NCBI GenBank assembly: GCA_029219245.1
Contig: JAQXTA010000010.1
Location: 1 to 45,500 of the forward strand
Direction: 5' to 3'
DNA from: Lachnospiraceae bacterium
GTDB taxonomy: Bacteria > Bacillota > Clostridia > Lachnospirales > Lachnospiraceae
Length of the DNA stretch: 45,500 nt
Notes under the pieces: model-generated
Database searches by the model: none
Seen by the model: the letters and a program-made list of their open reading frames with translations, nothing else
What the model was told of the DNA's origin: nothing
Program-made: the position numbers and the translations under genes
Shown here: positions 25,154 through 32,487 of the stretch, in pieces
Layout of the letters: each line of letters starts with the position of its first letter
Numbering within the stretch: position 1 is the first letter of the stretch

Positions 25154-25531
25154 TCAGTCCCACTCACCAGTCACGTTTTCTTCTAATAAATTTTCATTAC
25201 AGATAGGACAAGCTATGTTTTCTATCTTTTCCACGTTTTTTACTTTTCTTCTGCATACAGGACATACCCCCGTATACTTCTCATCCTGCTCCGGAAACTC
25301 CAATACCGGAACGCTTATTATCTGGCTGCAGGCACTACAAATTGCCGGTTCATACCGAAAATCATACATGACAGGAGGAATCTGGCTGCTGTATATGCCT
25401 ATGTGCTGTGCTTCTTTTGCCTCAAACAGTTCTACAAGTTTTCCCAGGTTTCCATGTTGAAGGCCACATCCGGTTCGTATTACCCATTCACTTTTGCATG
25501 ACCGGCATCTTATCCGCCTAATATCTCCCAT
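25154..25531 (-). CDS. Four-CxxC zinc-ribbon protein between two flagellin genes
   Basis: This 125-residue protein has four CxxC knuckles (CRSC near residue 9, CSAC near 70, CPVC near 90, CPIC near 108), enough to form two zinc ribbons. A conserved-looking RTGCGLQHG follows the first pair. No signal peptide or membrane segment is seen. Similar small proteins occur in Lachnospiraceae without a known role. Position is the main clue: it starts 17 bp after the flagellinolysin gene and ends 34 bp before the next flagellin, so it is cotranscribed with a zinc-dependent protease-flagellin. A metal-handling or chaperone role for that neighbour is a guess. It ends with TGA. Confidence 0.72.
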   Translation of the reverse strand: MGDIRRIRCRSCKSEWVIRTGCGLQHGNLGKLVELFEAKEAQHIGIYSSQIPPVMYDFRYEPAICSACSQIISVPVLEFPEQDEKYTGVCPVCRRKVKNVEKIENIACPICNENLLEENVTGEWD

Positions 25532-25548
25532 GCACTATCCTTTCCGCT

Positions 25549-27408
25549 CTATCCAAGAAGGCTTAAAATCATTTCCGGCTGGTGATTCGCCTGTGTCAAG
25601 ACAGACTGCCCTGCCTGTAACAAAATCTGATTATTGGAAAATTCTACCATTTTTTCTGCAATATCAGTATCTCGGATTGTGGATTCCGATGCAGTGGTAT
25701 TTTCTACAATATTGTCAAGATTGGCAATTGTATGTTCCAGCCTATTCTGAACAGCACCATAGGAGCTTCTTACCTTGCTTACTGCATTCAACGCATTCTT
25801 TATCTGTTCAATAGCATCGCCCGCCGCTGCAATCGTTTTCACATTGGTATCTTCCAGTCCAAGTGCTTTCGCATCCATCTGGTATAATGTCAAATCAATA
25901 TGTTGTCCCGCTTCCGAACCAACCTGTAAGCTTATCGTTGGCGGTTTATTGCTTGCATCCACATGTACTTTGGTACCTCCGATATAAAATGCCTGTATCG
26001 GTGCAGTGTTTCCTAATATATCCGTTCCACCTGTTCCAAGCGATGGTGTAACAACAGAACCGGCACCATCCTTAGAGGCATAAGAAAGCTGTCTGACAAA
26101 GGAAACCAGATTACTGTCGCCATTTGCAAACAAACCCTCAAGTGCACTTTCCGTTAATCCGGTGTTTTTCTGGATGGCGGCTGCCAAACTGTCACCACTC
26201 AATAAATCCGAAAAAATCTTATCCATTCCGGCCGCTATGTTGGCACCAGTTACTGCTCCTCCTCCGTTTGCCAGATAGCCCAGATATGCACACCCCAGAT
26301 AACCATGTCCGTATGGTCTCCCCGACATTGTATACTTTTTCAGGTAATTTGCAATATTGGCATCCTGACTGCTGTCATTTTCATCGGAAAGTTTTCCTGC
26401 ATAGTAAGTTAAGTAGCTATTCCAGCCTGTCGTATATCCTCCTCCGGAAAGTTGCGCCGTACCCTCTTTAAACCATGTCGGATACGCATCTCCAGTTCTT
26501 CCACTCATACCATCTGTTAAATTATACTGCATAACAGTATGCATCAATTCATGTGCAAGTGTGGATTCCAACACGCCGGCATTACTACCAGTTCCTGCCG
26601 CATCTTCCTCATCAAAATCGGCCGTATCTACTTTTACTAGCATATTTATGGCTTTACCGCCACCATAACTGTAAGAATACTGCGCATATGCGAGTGTATT
26701 GCCGGGTCCATCCAGGAAAGAAACATCCAGCGACATTTCTATGGTGTCACTTCCTGTTGCTGTTTTTAAAGATGGAAAGTTATCGAAAATCTGTTTAATG
26801 GCATTTGGCAAAAGTTCATTTGCTATTTTATCTGCCAGGGCATTCCCCGTTGAAATCACTCCACCGGCTCTTGCCATACTGCCTGCTCCACTATAATCTG
26901 TTCCAATTGCAAAGGAATCACTTGTCATGTTATAAGACAATTCATAATGGTAAGTTTCCATTACCATTGCGGACATTGGAGACATACCCTTTTCCGGGAA
27001 AAGGCTCAACTCGTTAAATACTGTATAATTAGCTGTTTCATTGATTGCCTTTTTCAAGTGCTGTACTTCTGTATCCACCATCTCTCTGTCAGAGTCTGTC
27101 AGTGTTCCGTTTGCAGCCTTTACTGCAAGTTCATTTCCCCGATGCAGCATGGAATGAATCTCTTCCAGCGCGCCTTCTGCAGTCTGCACCATGGAAATAC
27201 CATCCTGTGCATTAGCAGATGCCTGTGTCAATCCGCGAATCTGCCGGCGCATTTTCTCAGAAATTGCCAGTCCTGCTGCATCGTCTGCCGCTCTGTTAAT
27301 TTTATATCCCGAAGATAATTTTTCTATACTTTTAGCACCTTTTCTTGTATTTGTTTTAAATTGTCTGCTTGCGTTCCCTGCGAGCATATTATGTTGTACT
27401 GACAGCAT
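25549..27408 (-). CDS. Flagellinolysin: flagellin with inserted zinc metallopeptidase
   Basis: This 619-residue protein has normal flagellin ends: LSSGYKINRAADDAAGLAIS at 31-50, GAVQNRLEHTIANLDNIVEN at 551-570 and STIRDTDIAEKMVEFSNN at 576-593. The central insert at about 145-480 holds a metallopeptidase. The zinc site LAHELMHTVMQY places HExxH at 286-290, and YPTWFKEGTAQLSGG gives Glu315 as the probable third ligand, a gluzincin layout. This matches the flagellinolysin family, whose described members assemble into proteolytically active filaments. Both active-site motifs are intact. A sigma-28 promoter lies 80 bp upstream, so it is coexpressed with the flagellar regulon. It heads a unit with the zinc-ribbon protein, the interrupted flagellin and a CgeB glycosyltransferase. 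Substrate unknown. Confidence 0.93.
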   Translation of the reverse strand: MLSVQHNMLAGNASRQFKTNTRKGAKSIEKLSSGYKINRAADDAAGLAISEKMRRQIRGLTQASANAQDGISMVQTAEGALEEIHSMLHRGNELAVKAANGTLTDSDREMVDTEVQHLKKAINETANYTVFNELSLFPEKGMSPMSAMVMETYHYELSYNMTSDSFAIGTDYSGAGSMARAGGVISTGNALADKIANELLPNAIKQIFDNFPSLKTATGSDTIEMSLDVSFLDGPGNTLAYAQYSYSYGGGKAINMLVKVDTADFDEEDAAGTGSNAGVLESTLAHELMHTVMQYNLTDGMSGRTGDAYPTWFKEGTAQLSGGGYTTGWNSYLTYYAGKLSDENDSSQDANIANYLKKYTMSGRPYGHGYLGCAYLGYLANGGGAVTGANIAAGMDKIFSDLLSGDSLAAAIQKNTGLTESALEGLFANGDSNLVSFVRQLSYASKDGAGSVVTPSLGTGGTDILGNTAPIQAFYIGGTKVHVDASNKPPTISLQVGSEAGQHIDLTLYQMDAKALGLEDTNVKTIAAAGDAIEQIKNALNAVSKVRSSYGAVQNRLEHTIANLDNIVENTTASESTIRDTDIAEKMVEFSNNQILLQAGQSVLTQANHQPEMILSLLG

Positions 27409-27486
27409 CCCTGCTTACCTCTTCTTGCTTTAAATATCTTTCAAAAAATTAACCCGTATCTTTACCTATATAAATATATGCTAGTT

Positions 27487-27514
27487 TTATCGTCAGAAAA
27501 ATTTTGTAAGTTTA
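27487..27514 (-). promoter_or_regulatory. Sigma-28 promoter of the flagellinolysin operon
   Basis: Minus strand TAAA (27511-27514), 16-base spacer, GACGATAA (27487-27494), one base off the GCCGATAA consensus. The region is shared with the divergent gene at 27612. Confidence 0.82.
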
Positions 27515-27543
27515 GAATTATTTTATATTTTTTATTTTACTAT

Positions 27544-27571
27544 TTCAACTTTTTTCTTTTTCCGTTACACT
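27544..27571 (+). promoter_or_regulatory. Probable sigma-A promoter of the glycosyltransferase at 27612
   Basis: TTCAAC at 27544-27549, 16 bases, TACACT at 27566-27571. The block GTTACACTATTCTTAT at 27564-27579 is 15/16 identical to that before the paralogue at 3928. Confidence 0.5.
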
Positions 27572-27611
27572 ATTCTTATAAAATAAATGAAAATAAAACA
27601 TTGGAGAAGAT

Positions 27612-28796
27612 ATGGAAATCTTATTTTATCGTTACAACAGTATCTGCGAACCGGACATTATGCAGGTCTTTACCGATTTTGGTATAACCGTACATACCGA
27701 AGATATAGAAATGACTGACAAGCATGTCACACCTTCACAATGCGCTTCTAAAGTCATGGAATGGATTATGGGACATCAGCTTGCCTTTGTGTTCAGTATC
27801 AATTTTTTTCCGGCCATCTCCTATACCTGTAACCGCTTCCATGTGCCTTATGTCTGTTGGAGCGTGGACAGTCCTGTGGCGGAGCTTTTTTCCAATGCCC
27901 TGAAAAATGAATGGAACCGGATTTTCCTGTTTGACCATGCACAGTATGAATTCTTTCATCCCTATAATCCGGAGCATATTTATTATTTGCCGCTTGCCAC
28001 AAACGTAAAGCGATGGGAAAAAGTAATTCTGGATATGACAGAAGAGGATTTTTACAAATACGGAAGTGATGTTTCTTTTGTTGGCTCCCTTTATACGGAA
28101 AAATGCCGTTATGACCGGATTGCATCTTCGCTTTCTGAATATACGCAGGGTTATGTTAATGGGCTGATACAGGCACAAATGAAGGTAAACGGTTATAATT
28201 TTATTTATGATACACTTCCAGAACGAGTCATTGAGGAAATCGTTTCCGCCGATCCGAATTTTTATAAATGGGAAGACGTTTTTTTAGATACCGACCGCTA
28301 TCTGGCAGCCCACCAGTATATCGGGATGAAGCTAGCCGCCGTAGAACGTCAGGAACTTCTTGGTGCTTTATCGGAGCATTTTCAAGTAGCATTGTATACA
28401 CACAGTGATACCCGTGCTTTGCCTAAAGTGTATGCGATGGGCGGTGCATCCACTCTGACGGAAATGCCGAAAGTCTTCCATGCAAGCAAAATCAACCTGA
28501 ATATTACCATGCGGCCGATTGAAACCGGACTGTCACTTCGTATATGGGATGTGCTTGGCTGCGGTGGTTTTCTGTTGACGAATTATCAGGCGGAAATCCC
28601 GGAATATTTTGAAATCGGAAAAGATTTGGAGGTCTATGAAAGCAAACAGGATTTAATCAATAAGGTGGATTATTATCTGAACCATGATGATAAACGCATG
28701 GAAATCGCATTAAACGGCTATGAAAAAACAGCCGCATATCATACCTATGAAATGCGGCTTGCTCAAATGATTAAAATATTAAGTATACAAAATTAA
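27612..28796 (+). CDS. DUF3880/CgeB-type glycosyltransferase, divergent from flagellinolysin
   Basis: This 394-residue enzyme has FVFSINFFPAISYTC, CWSVDSPVAELF, VSFVGSLYTEKCRYDRI, SKINLNITMRPIETGLSLRI and DVLGCGGFLLTNYQAEIPEY. The closest relative in the window is 3928-5109. GGAG lies six bases before the ATG. It is divergent from the flagellinolysin gene, with about 200 bp between the starts. Its last 24 codons lie in a 57-bp segment that is repeated at 30216, and a terminator hairpin acting on the opposite strand is embedded there. The role in flagellin glycosylation is inferred from position and paralogy. Confidence 0.87.
   Translation: MEILFYRYNSICEPDIMQVFTDFGITVHTEDIEMTDKHVTPSQCASKVMEWIMGHQLAFVFSINFFPAISYTCNRFHVPYVCWSVDSPVAELFSNALKNEWNRIFLFDHAQYEFFHPYNPEHIYYLPLATNVKRWEKVILDMTEEDFYKYGSDVSFVGSLYTEKCRYDRIASSLSEYTQGYVNGLIQAQMKVNGYNFIYDTLPERVIEEIVSADPNFYKWEDVFLDTDRYLAAHQYIGMKLAAVERQELLGALSEHFQVALYTHSDTRALPKVYAMGGASTLTEMPKVFHASKINLNITMRPIETGLSLRIWDVLGCGGFLLTNYQAEIPEYFEIGKDLEVYESKQDLINKVDYYLNHDDKRMEIALNGYEKTAAYHTYEMRLAQMIKILSIQN
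28726..28782. repeat. 57-bp direct repeat, left copy (end of glycosyltransferase gene)
   Basis: The first 44 bases (28726-28769) are identical to 30216-30259, and the next 13 differ by two bases. This copy is inside the 3' end of the gene at 27612. The two copies bracket the ATPase gene. Confidence 0.93.
28730..28759 (-). terminator. Terminator hairpin behind the ATPase gene
   Basis: Minus strand: a 13-bp stem (AGCCGCATTTCAT with one mismatch) and 4-base loop, then GTTTTTT. It lies 43 bp past the ATPase stop, inside the convergent glycosyltransferase coding region. On the plus strand there is no T-run. Confidence 0.7.
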
Positions 28797-28801
28797 ATGA
28801 A

Positions 28802-29998
28802 TTATGGTGTCTCCAAAAAGTCTACTGCATTTTTATGAATAATTCCATTTTGGGAATAATCCAAGGTATCCATAGAGATAAGGTATTTCGGGAAATTATC
28901 ATCTACCTCCTTGAAGGCACCTATTTCTCTTTCCAGAACCTTTTCATCTGTCAGATAATAAGCAACCTGATAATATTCTTTCTTCCCATCCTTAACAGCC
29001 ACAAAATCAATTTCACCTTTCGTTGTTTTTCCGACATATACTTTGTAGCCACGCACTAACAGTTCATTATATATTACATTTTCCAACAGAGCACCATATT
29101 CTGTCTTCATACCGGTATTGCGTATCTTTCCAAAGCCGGCATCCGTCAGATAATATTTGTCCATTCTGGTAAGAATCTTTTTCCCTCTGATATCATATCT
29201 GCCTGCCCGGTTAACAAGAAAGGAGGCTGTAATATGCTCCAGATAATGATACAGCGTTTCTGTTGAAATCTTTCTATCCACGCTTTCCATATATTTTACA
29301 ATCGATTTTGCCGAAAAAATCTGTGACGGATTCAATACCAAATATTCCACAATACGATTCAATAAATCCTGATTTTGAATGTTGCTCCTTAGCATAATAT
29401 CTCTTAAGAGAATAGAATCATACAAATCATTCAAAAGCACTCGGGTTTCCTGTTCCGTCCGCATAAGGAAACGTTGTGGCATTCCACCCCATACAAAATA
29501 ATCTTCAAATAGTTCTCTTTTTTCCTGTGTTGTTGTTACCTGTTTCAACTCACATACTTCCCGAAAGCAAAAAGGCATAATCTGGAAACTTACATAACGA
29601 CCGGATAACAGGGTTGCAAACTCTCCGGAAAACAGTTTCCCATTGCTGCCTGTAATAAAAATACTAACATTATACACTGCGCGGAAGGAGTTAATTGCTT
29701 TTTCAAAATTCTGTACTTGTTGAATTTCATCAAACAATAAATAGTATTTCTTATTTTTGTCAATCCTATCTTTAATATATTGGTACAACATCATTTCATC
29801 TTGGATGAAAGCATACTCCAAGTCCTCAAAGTTAATATAGATGATTTGCGACTCATCACACCCTGTAGCTAATAATTCTTCCATGATTTGTGATAGAATA
29901 ACAGATTTTCCGCTTCGCCTTAATCCAACCAATATTTTTATCAGATCTGATTCATAAAAAGGTCTTATTTTTTGCAAATATAATTCTCTTTGTATCAT
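28802..29998 (-). CDS. AAA-type ATPase with DUF4143 C-terminus
   Basis: This 398-residue protein has an AAA_14-type ATPase half with Walker A GLRRSGKSVIL, Walker B YYLLFDEIQQVQNFEK and sensor ITGSNGKLF. The DUF4143 half follows (YFVWGGMPQRFL, FSAKSIVKYMES, MDKYYLTDAGFG). The end, TKGEIDFVAVKDGKKEYYQV, keeps the acidic and E/Q-x-x pattern of the PD-(D/E)XK nuclease-like fold seen in this family. The ATG at 29998 is chosen over a TTG 18 bp earlier, because GAGG stands nine bases ahead of it. These proteins are scattered, often as solitary movable genes; their function is not settled. The gene breaks the flagellar block, has its own AT-rich promoter with three regular repeats, and is flanked by 57-bp direct repeats. 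Confidence 0.85.
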   Translation of the reverse strand: MIQRELYLQKIRPFYESDLIKILVGLRRSGKSVILSQIMEELLATGCDESQIIYINFEDLEYAFIQDEMMLYQYIKDRIDKNKKYYLLFDEIQQVQNFEKAINSFRAVYNVSIFITGSNGKLFSGEFATLLSGRYVSFQIMPFCFREVCELKQVTTTQEKRELFEDYFVWGGMPQRFLMRTEQETRVLLNDLYDSILLRDIMLRSNIQNQDLLNRIVEYLVLNPSQIFSAKSIVKYMESVDRKISTETLYHYLEHITASFLVNRAGRYDIRGKKILTRMDKYYLTDAGFGKIRNTGMKTEYGALLENVIYNELLVRGYKVYVGKTTKGEIDFVAVKDGKKEYYQVAYYLTDEKVLEREIGAFKEVDDNFPKYLISMDTLDYSQNGIIHKNAVDFLETP

Positions 29999-30085
29999 AT
30001 TTCTTTCCTCAAGCAATTCTCAATCTACTGTTATGCTTTTACTATCTTAACCCCATTATAGCAAAATCATTCCACTTTTTCAATT

Positions 30086-30190
30086 TAATTTTGTTCTATC
30101 GAAATTATTTATGTATTTATTTCTTTTATTTTGTTTAAACGAAATAATTTAACATTGTTTATTATTTATTTTGTATCATCGAAATTATCT
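30086..30190 (-). promoter_or_regulatory. Three operator-like repeats at exact 40-bp spacing
   Basis: Three 25-bp copies of TTATTTTGTnnnAnCGAAAT followed by nATyT begin at 30086, 30126 and 30166, with 15-bp unrelated spacers. Each contains an imperfect dyad, ATTTTG-N6-CGAAAT. The 40-bp period would place the copies on the same DNA face. They lie 90-190 bp upstream of the ATPase start, so they probably bind a regulator, perhaps one encoded elsewhere. They are not explained by any gene. Confidence 0.72.
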
Positions 30191-30215
30191 CAGCACTCCC
30201 TGTTGAATATAAAAC

Positions 30216-30272
30216 AAACAGCCGCATATCATACCTATGAAATGCGGCTTGCTCAAATGTTTCAAATATTAA
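30216..30272. repeat. 57-bp direct repeat, right copy
   Basis: Near-identical to 28726-28782 (44 bases exact, two changes after). It lies between the ATPase promoter region and the end of csrA. Confidence 0.93.
30220..30249 (-). terminator. Terminator hairpin behind csrA
   Basis: Same 13-bp one-mismatch stem as at 28730, followed on the minus strand by GTTTGTTTTATATT. It should end the flgM-to-csrA transcript. Confidence 0.65.
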
Positions 30273-30280
30273 CCAAGTAA
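30221..30280 (+). pseudogene. 3' remnant of a CgeB-type glycosyltransferase gene
   Basis: In plus-strand frame this reads AAYHTYEMRLAQMFQILTK and then TAA, the same C-terminus as the gene at 27612 (AAYHTYEMRLAQMIKILSIQN) with a different last few residues. Upstream of 30216 no related coding sequence remains. It overlaps the last 12 bp of csrA on the other strand. It is either the original end of the glycosyltransferase gene, pushed away by an insertion, or the last trace of a lost tandem paralogue. Confidence 0.7.
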
Positions 30281-30487
30281 ATTCTGTAGGGCTTCCAGTC
30301 CATCTAAATTCATGGCTTCCTTGTTGGAATCCTGAATCTGGATGTAAACCTCTTTTCGGTAAATCGGTACTTCCTTCGGTGCGCTGATGCCTAGCTTCAC
30401 CTGTTCACCTTTGATTTCCAGCACTGTAATTTCAACGTTATTGTTTATAATCAGTGCCTCGTTCTTCTTTCTGGATAAAGCTAACAT
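30269..30487 (-). CDS. csrA: CsrA translational regulator
   Basis: This 72-residue protein starts MLALSRKKNEALIINNNVEI and has the conserved VKLGISAPKEVPIYRKEVY with the RNA-contacting Arg. CsrA dimers bind GGA in RNA hairpins and block translation. In Bacillus the target is the flagellin mRNA and FliW is the antagonist. The ATG follows the fliW TAA with no gap, and AGGTGA lies inside the end of fliW, so the two are tightly coupled. It is the last gene of the flgM operon. The tail after residue 60 is slightly longer than in enterobacterial CsrA, as usual in Firmicutes. Confidence 0.96.
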   Translation of the reverse strand: MLALSRKKNEALIINNNVEITVLEIKGEQVKLGISAPKEVPIYRKEVYIQIQDSNKEAMNLDGLEALQNLLG

Positions 30488-30946
30488 TTACTCACCTGCT
30501 TTCTTATTCGCATTCAGGATATCGTAAATCGGAAATTTTACCTGATATTCATCACCGTCTACAATTACCTGTATCGCTTTTTTCTCTGCTGCGTTAATAA
30601 CAATCGGTCCCTTCAGATTAACAGACATCTTTGTCAGATCCTTCGGTACCGTAACCGTAACAAGTACTAACATCTCCTCCGGTGTCAGATCACCCAGTTG
30701 TTTTAACAGTTCATCATCCACCTCCGGATTATACTCCGGACTTACCAGAAGCGGGTCCATAACAGGCATTGCAAATGCCGGTTCCTGTAAGGACTGAAGC
30801 CAGTGAATCGTATCGGTTCCTTTTTCGGAATCATGAAGCAGTGCGAACTGTGTCAATTCCGGAAAGCCGACAATTCCTTGCGGGAATGTAATAATCTTAT
30901 CGTCATCAATTGTAATTTCACCAAATACCTTCGTTGTAACCTTCAT
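30488..30946 (-). CDS. fliW: Flagellar assembly factor FliW
   Basis: This 152-residue protein has the FliW signature: FGEITIDDDKIITFPQGIVG, then GFPELTQFALL, and the block LVLVTVTVPKDLTKMSVNLK with GPIVINAAEKKA. FliW binds CsrA allosterically and also flagellin. When flagellin is exported, FliW is freed to take CsrA off the flagellin mRNA. Here it sits directly before csrA and after flgL, so hook completion, FlgM export and flagellin translation control share one transcript. Confidence 0.96.
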   Translation of the reverse strand: MKVTTKVFGEITIDDDKIITFPQGIVGFPELTQFALLHDSEKGTDTIHWLQSLQEPAFAMPVMDPLLVSPEYNPEVDDELLKQLGDLTPEEMLVLVTVTVPKDLTKMSVNLKGPIVINAAEKKAIQVIVDGDEYQVKFPIYDILNANKKAGE

Positions 30947-30995
30947 AGCTTTTCCCTCTCCGGGGACGGTTCTCCCCTTGTATTATTCCCATCTT

Positions 30996-32468
30996 TTAAA
31001 TATAATTCATCAGATTTGTCTGCATGATTTTGCTGGTTGCCATCAGTGCCGCTTCATAGGTAAGCTCTGAGCTTTTCAGTTGCACCGCTATCTCGCTGAC
31101 ATCCACATCCTCATTGCTGCTCTGCAGATCCTTAAAGGTCGCTTTCTGGTTCATCAGTCTGTCGCTGATTAAATCCAGACGGCTTCCTCTTGTACCGTTA
31201 TTGGTAATCGCTACATTGGTAGCATCAATATAACTCTGATATTTTGTCATCTGATTTTCAAATTTTGTCTGGATATTCTCCCGGATATATGTATACGCCT
31301 TGTTTGCGGCATCCAGTTGTTTCTGCAGATCTTCGTATTCCGTAGTATCTTCTGCTACTTCTGCCATTTTGGCCTCAATGCCGGAAATTTTGGCTTCCAC
31401 ATCCTTCAACTGTTTGCTGTAAATTTTGAAATCATCCATATCGCGTTTGGCATCATGGGTAAATACTTCTTTTGCCTGGGTATTGACCTGGATTTTCTGG
31501 TTAAAGCCTACATCATAGTAGATATCCTGATCTTTTTTCTCCTCATTGTATTTGACACCATCGCTCTCACATTTGAAATAGTGTACCGGGTTAATATCGC
31601 CTTCTTCCCAGTTGCTCTTGCTGTAGCAGAAGGTAACCTGCGTATCTTCCTTAAAATTATCCTGATAATACTTTTCACTGAATACAATTTCACCGGTGGA
31701 GGAAATATAAGCAACATCACAATTTCCGTCTTTGATATCCTTATAAGCCGTTTCTGCATCGGTATAAGCCTTGGCCGTCGCTGCCTGTTCTGCAGCAGTC
31801 CCCTGCTTAATACGGAATCCATAATCGCCCACAGCTACTTCATTGATATCGTTGTAGGCAAGCCGGAAACGATACAATGTTGTATTGCTGACCTGCAGTT
31901 CATCCGTAATATTCGACCAATCCGTATAGCTGATTGCAGAAATATCATTATAACCTAATGTTTCCTCAATAGCAAAGGTCTTCGGATTTGCCGGATCCTT
32001 CGTAAACTCTTTGATATCTTCTGCCGTAAAAGTAATCGGGGTATCTGTCCGGTATCCGGAGAAAACATATCTGCCCGCATAATCCACATTTCCACTTGCA
32101 TAAAACTCTTTGGTCAGAGATTCCATCTGTGTCAGAATAATATCCAGATCTTCCGATTTCATAGACTTTTTGGAACCATCTGTTGCCTGCTTATATAAAT
32201 CAGTCAGAACATCATCTACTTTGTTCAGTGCATCTCCGGTTACGGTAAGCCAGCTATCTGCATCCGGTGCATTTTTGTCATAATACTGTGATACAGAGGA
32301 TACATTGGAACGGAGACGCAACGCACGGATTGCCACTACCGGATCATCCGACGGTCTGGTTATCTTGCTCTGGTTTGTCATCTGATTGCTCAGCTTATCC
32401 TCCAGAATCTTATTTTGATTGATGTTATACAACGAGTTGTTTCGCATGATTTTATTGGTTATTCTCAT
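30996..32468 (-). CDS. flgL: Flagellar hook-filament junction protein FlgL
   Basis: This 490-residue protein has flagellin-like ends: MRITNKIMRNNSLYNINQNK, QMTNQSKITRPSDDPVVAIR, and at the C-terminus SSNEDVDVSEIAVQLKSSEL with LTYEAALMATSKIMQTNLMN. FlgL (HAP3) joins the second hook-associated ring to the filament. It is much longer than the enterobacterial protein (about 317), owing to a large middle region with a coiled coil near 340-400. AAAGGTG precedes the ATG. It follows the two flgK genes by 19 bp. Confidence 0.94.
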   Translation of the reverse strand: MRITNKIMRNNSLYNINQNKILEDKLSNQMTNQSKITRPSDDPVVAIRALRLRSNVSSVSQYYDKNAPDADSWLTVTGDALNKVDDVLTDLYKQATDGSKKSMKSEDLDIILTQMESLTKEFYASGNVDYAGRYVFSGYRTDTPITFTAEDIKEFTKDPANPKTFAIEETLGYNDISAISYTDWSNITDELQVSNTTLYRFRLAYNDINEVAVGDYGFRIKQGTAAEQAATAKAYTDAETAYKDIKDGNCDVAYISSTGEIVFSEKYYQDNFKEDTQVTFCYSKSNWEEGDINPVHYFKCESDGVKYNEEKKDQDIYYDVGFNQKIQVNTQAKEVFTHDAKRDMDDFKIYSKQLKDVEAKISGIEAKMAEVAEDTTEYEDLQKQLDAANKAYTYIRENIQTKFENQMTKYQSYIDATNVAITNNGTRGSRLDLISDRLMNQKATFKDLQSSNEDVDVSEIAVQLKSSELTYEAALMATSKIMQTNLMNYI

Positions 32469-32487
32469 GGTATATCACACCTTTCTT

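Noticed and set aside
17002-27408. Invertible switch for flagellin phase variation
   Set aside because: No inverted repeat pair flanking a promoter or flagellin gene, and no nearby recombinase gene, was seen.
30086-30190. CRISPR array
   Set aside because: Only three imperfect 25-bp units with 15-bp spacers, too short and too divergent, no cas genes, and placed in a promoter region.
28726-30272. Insertion sequence with target-site duplication
   Set aside because: Repeats of 57 bp are too long for a transposition duplication, there is no transposase, and no terminal inverted repeats border the segment.
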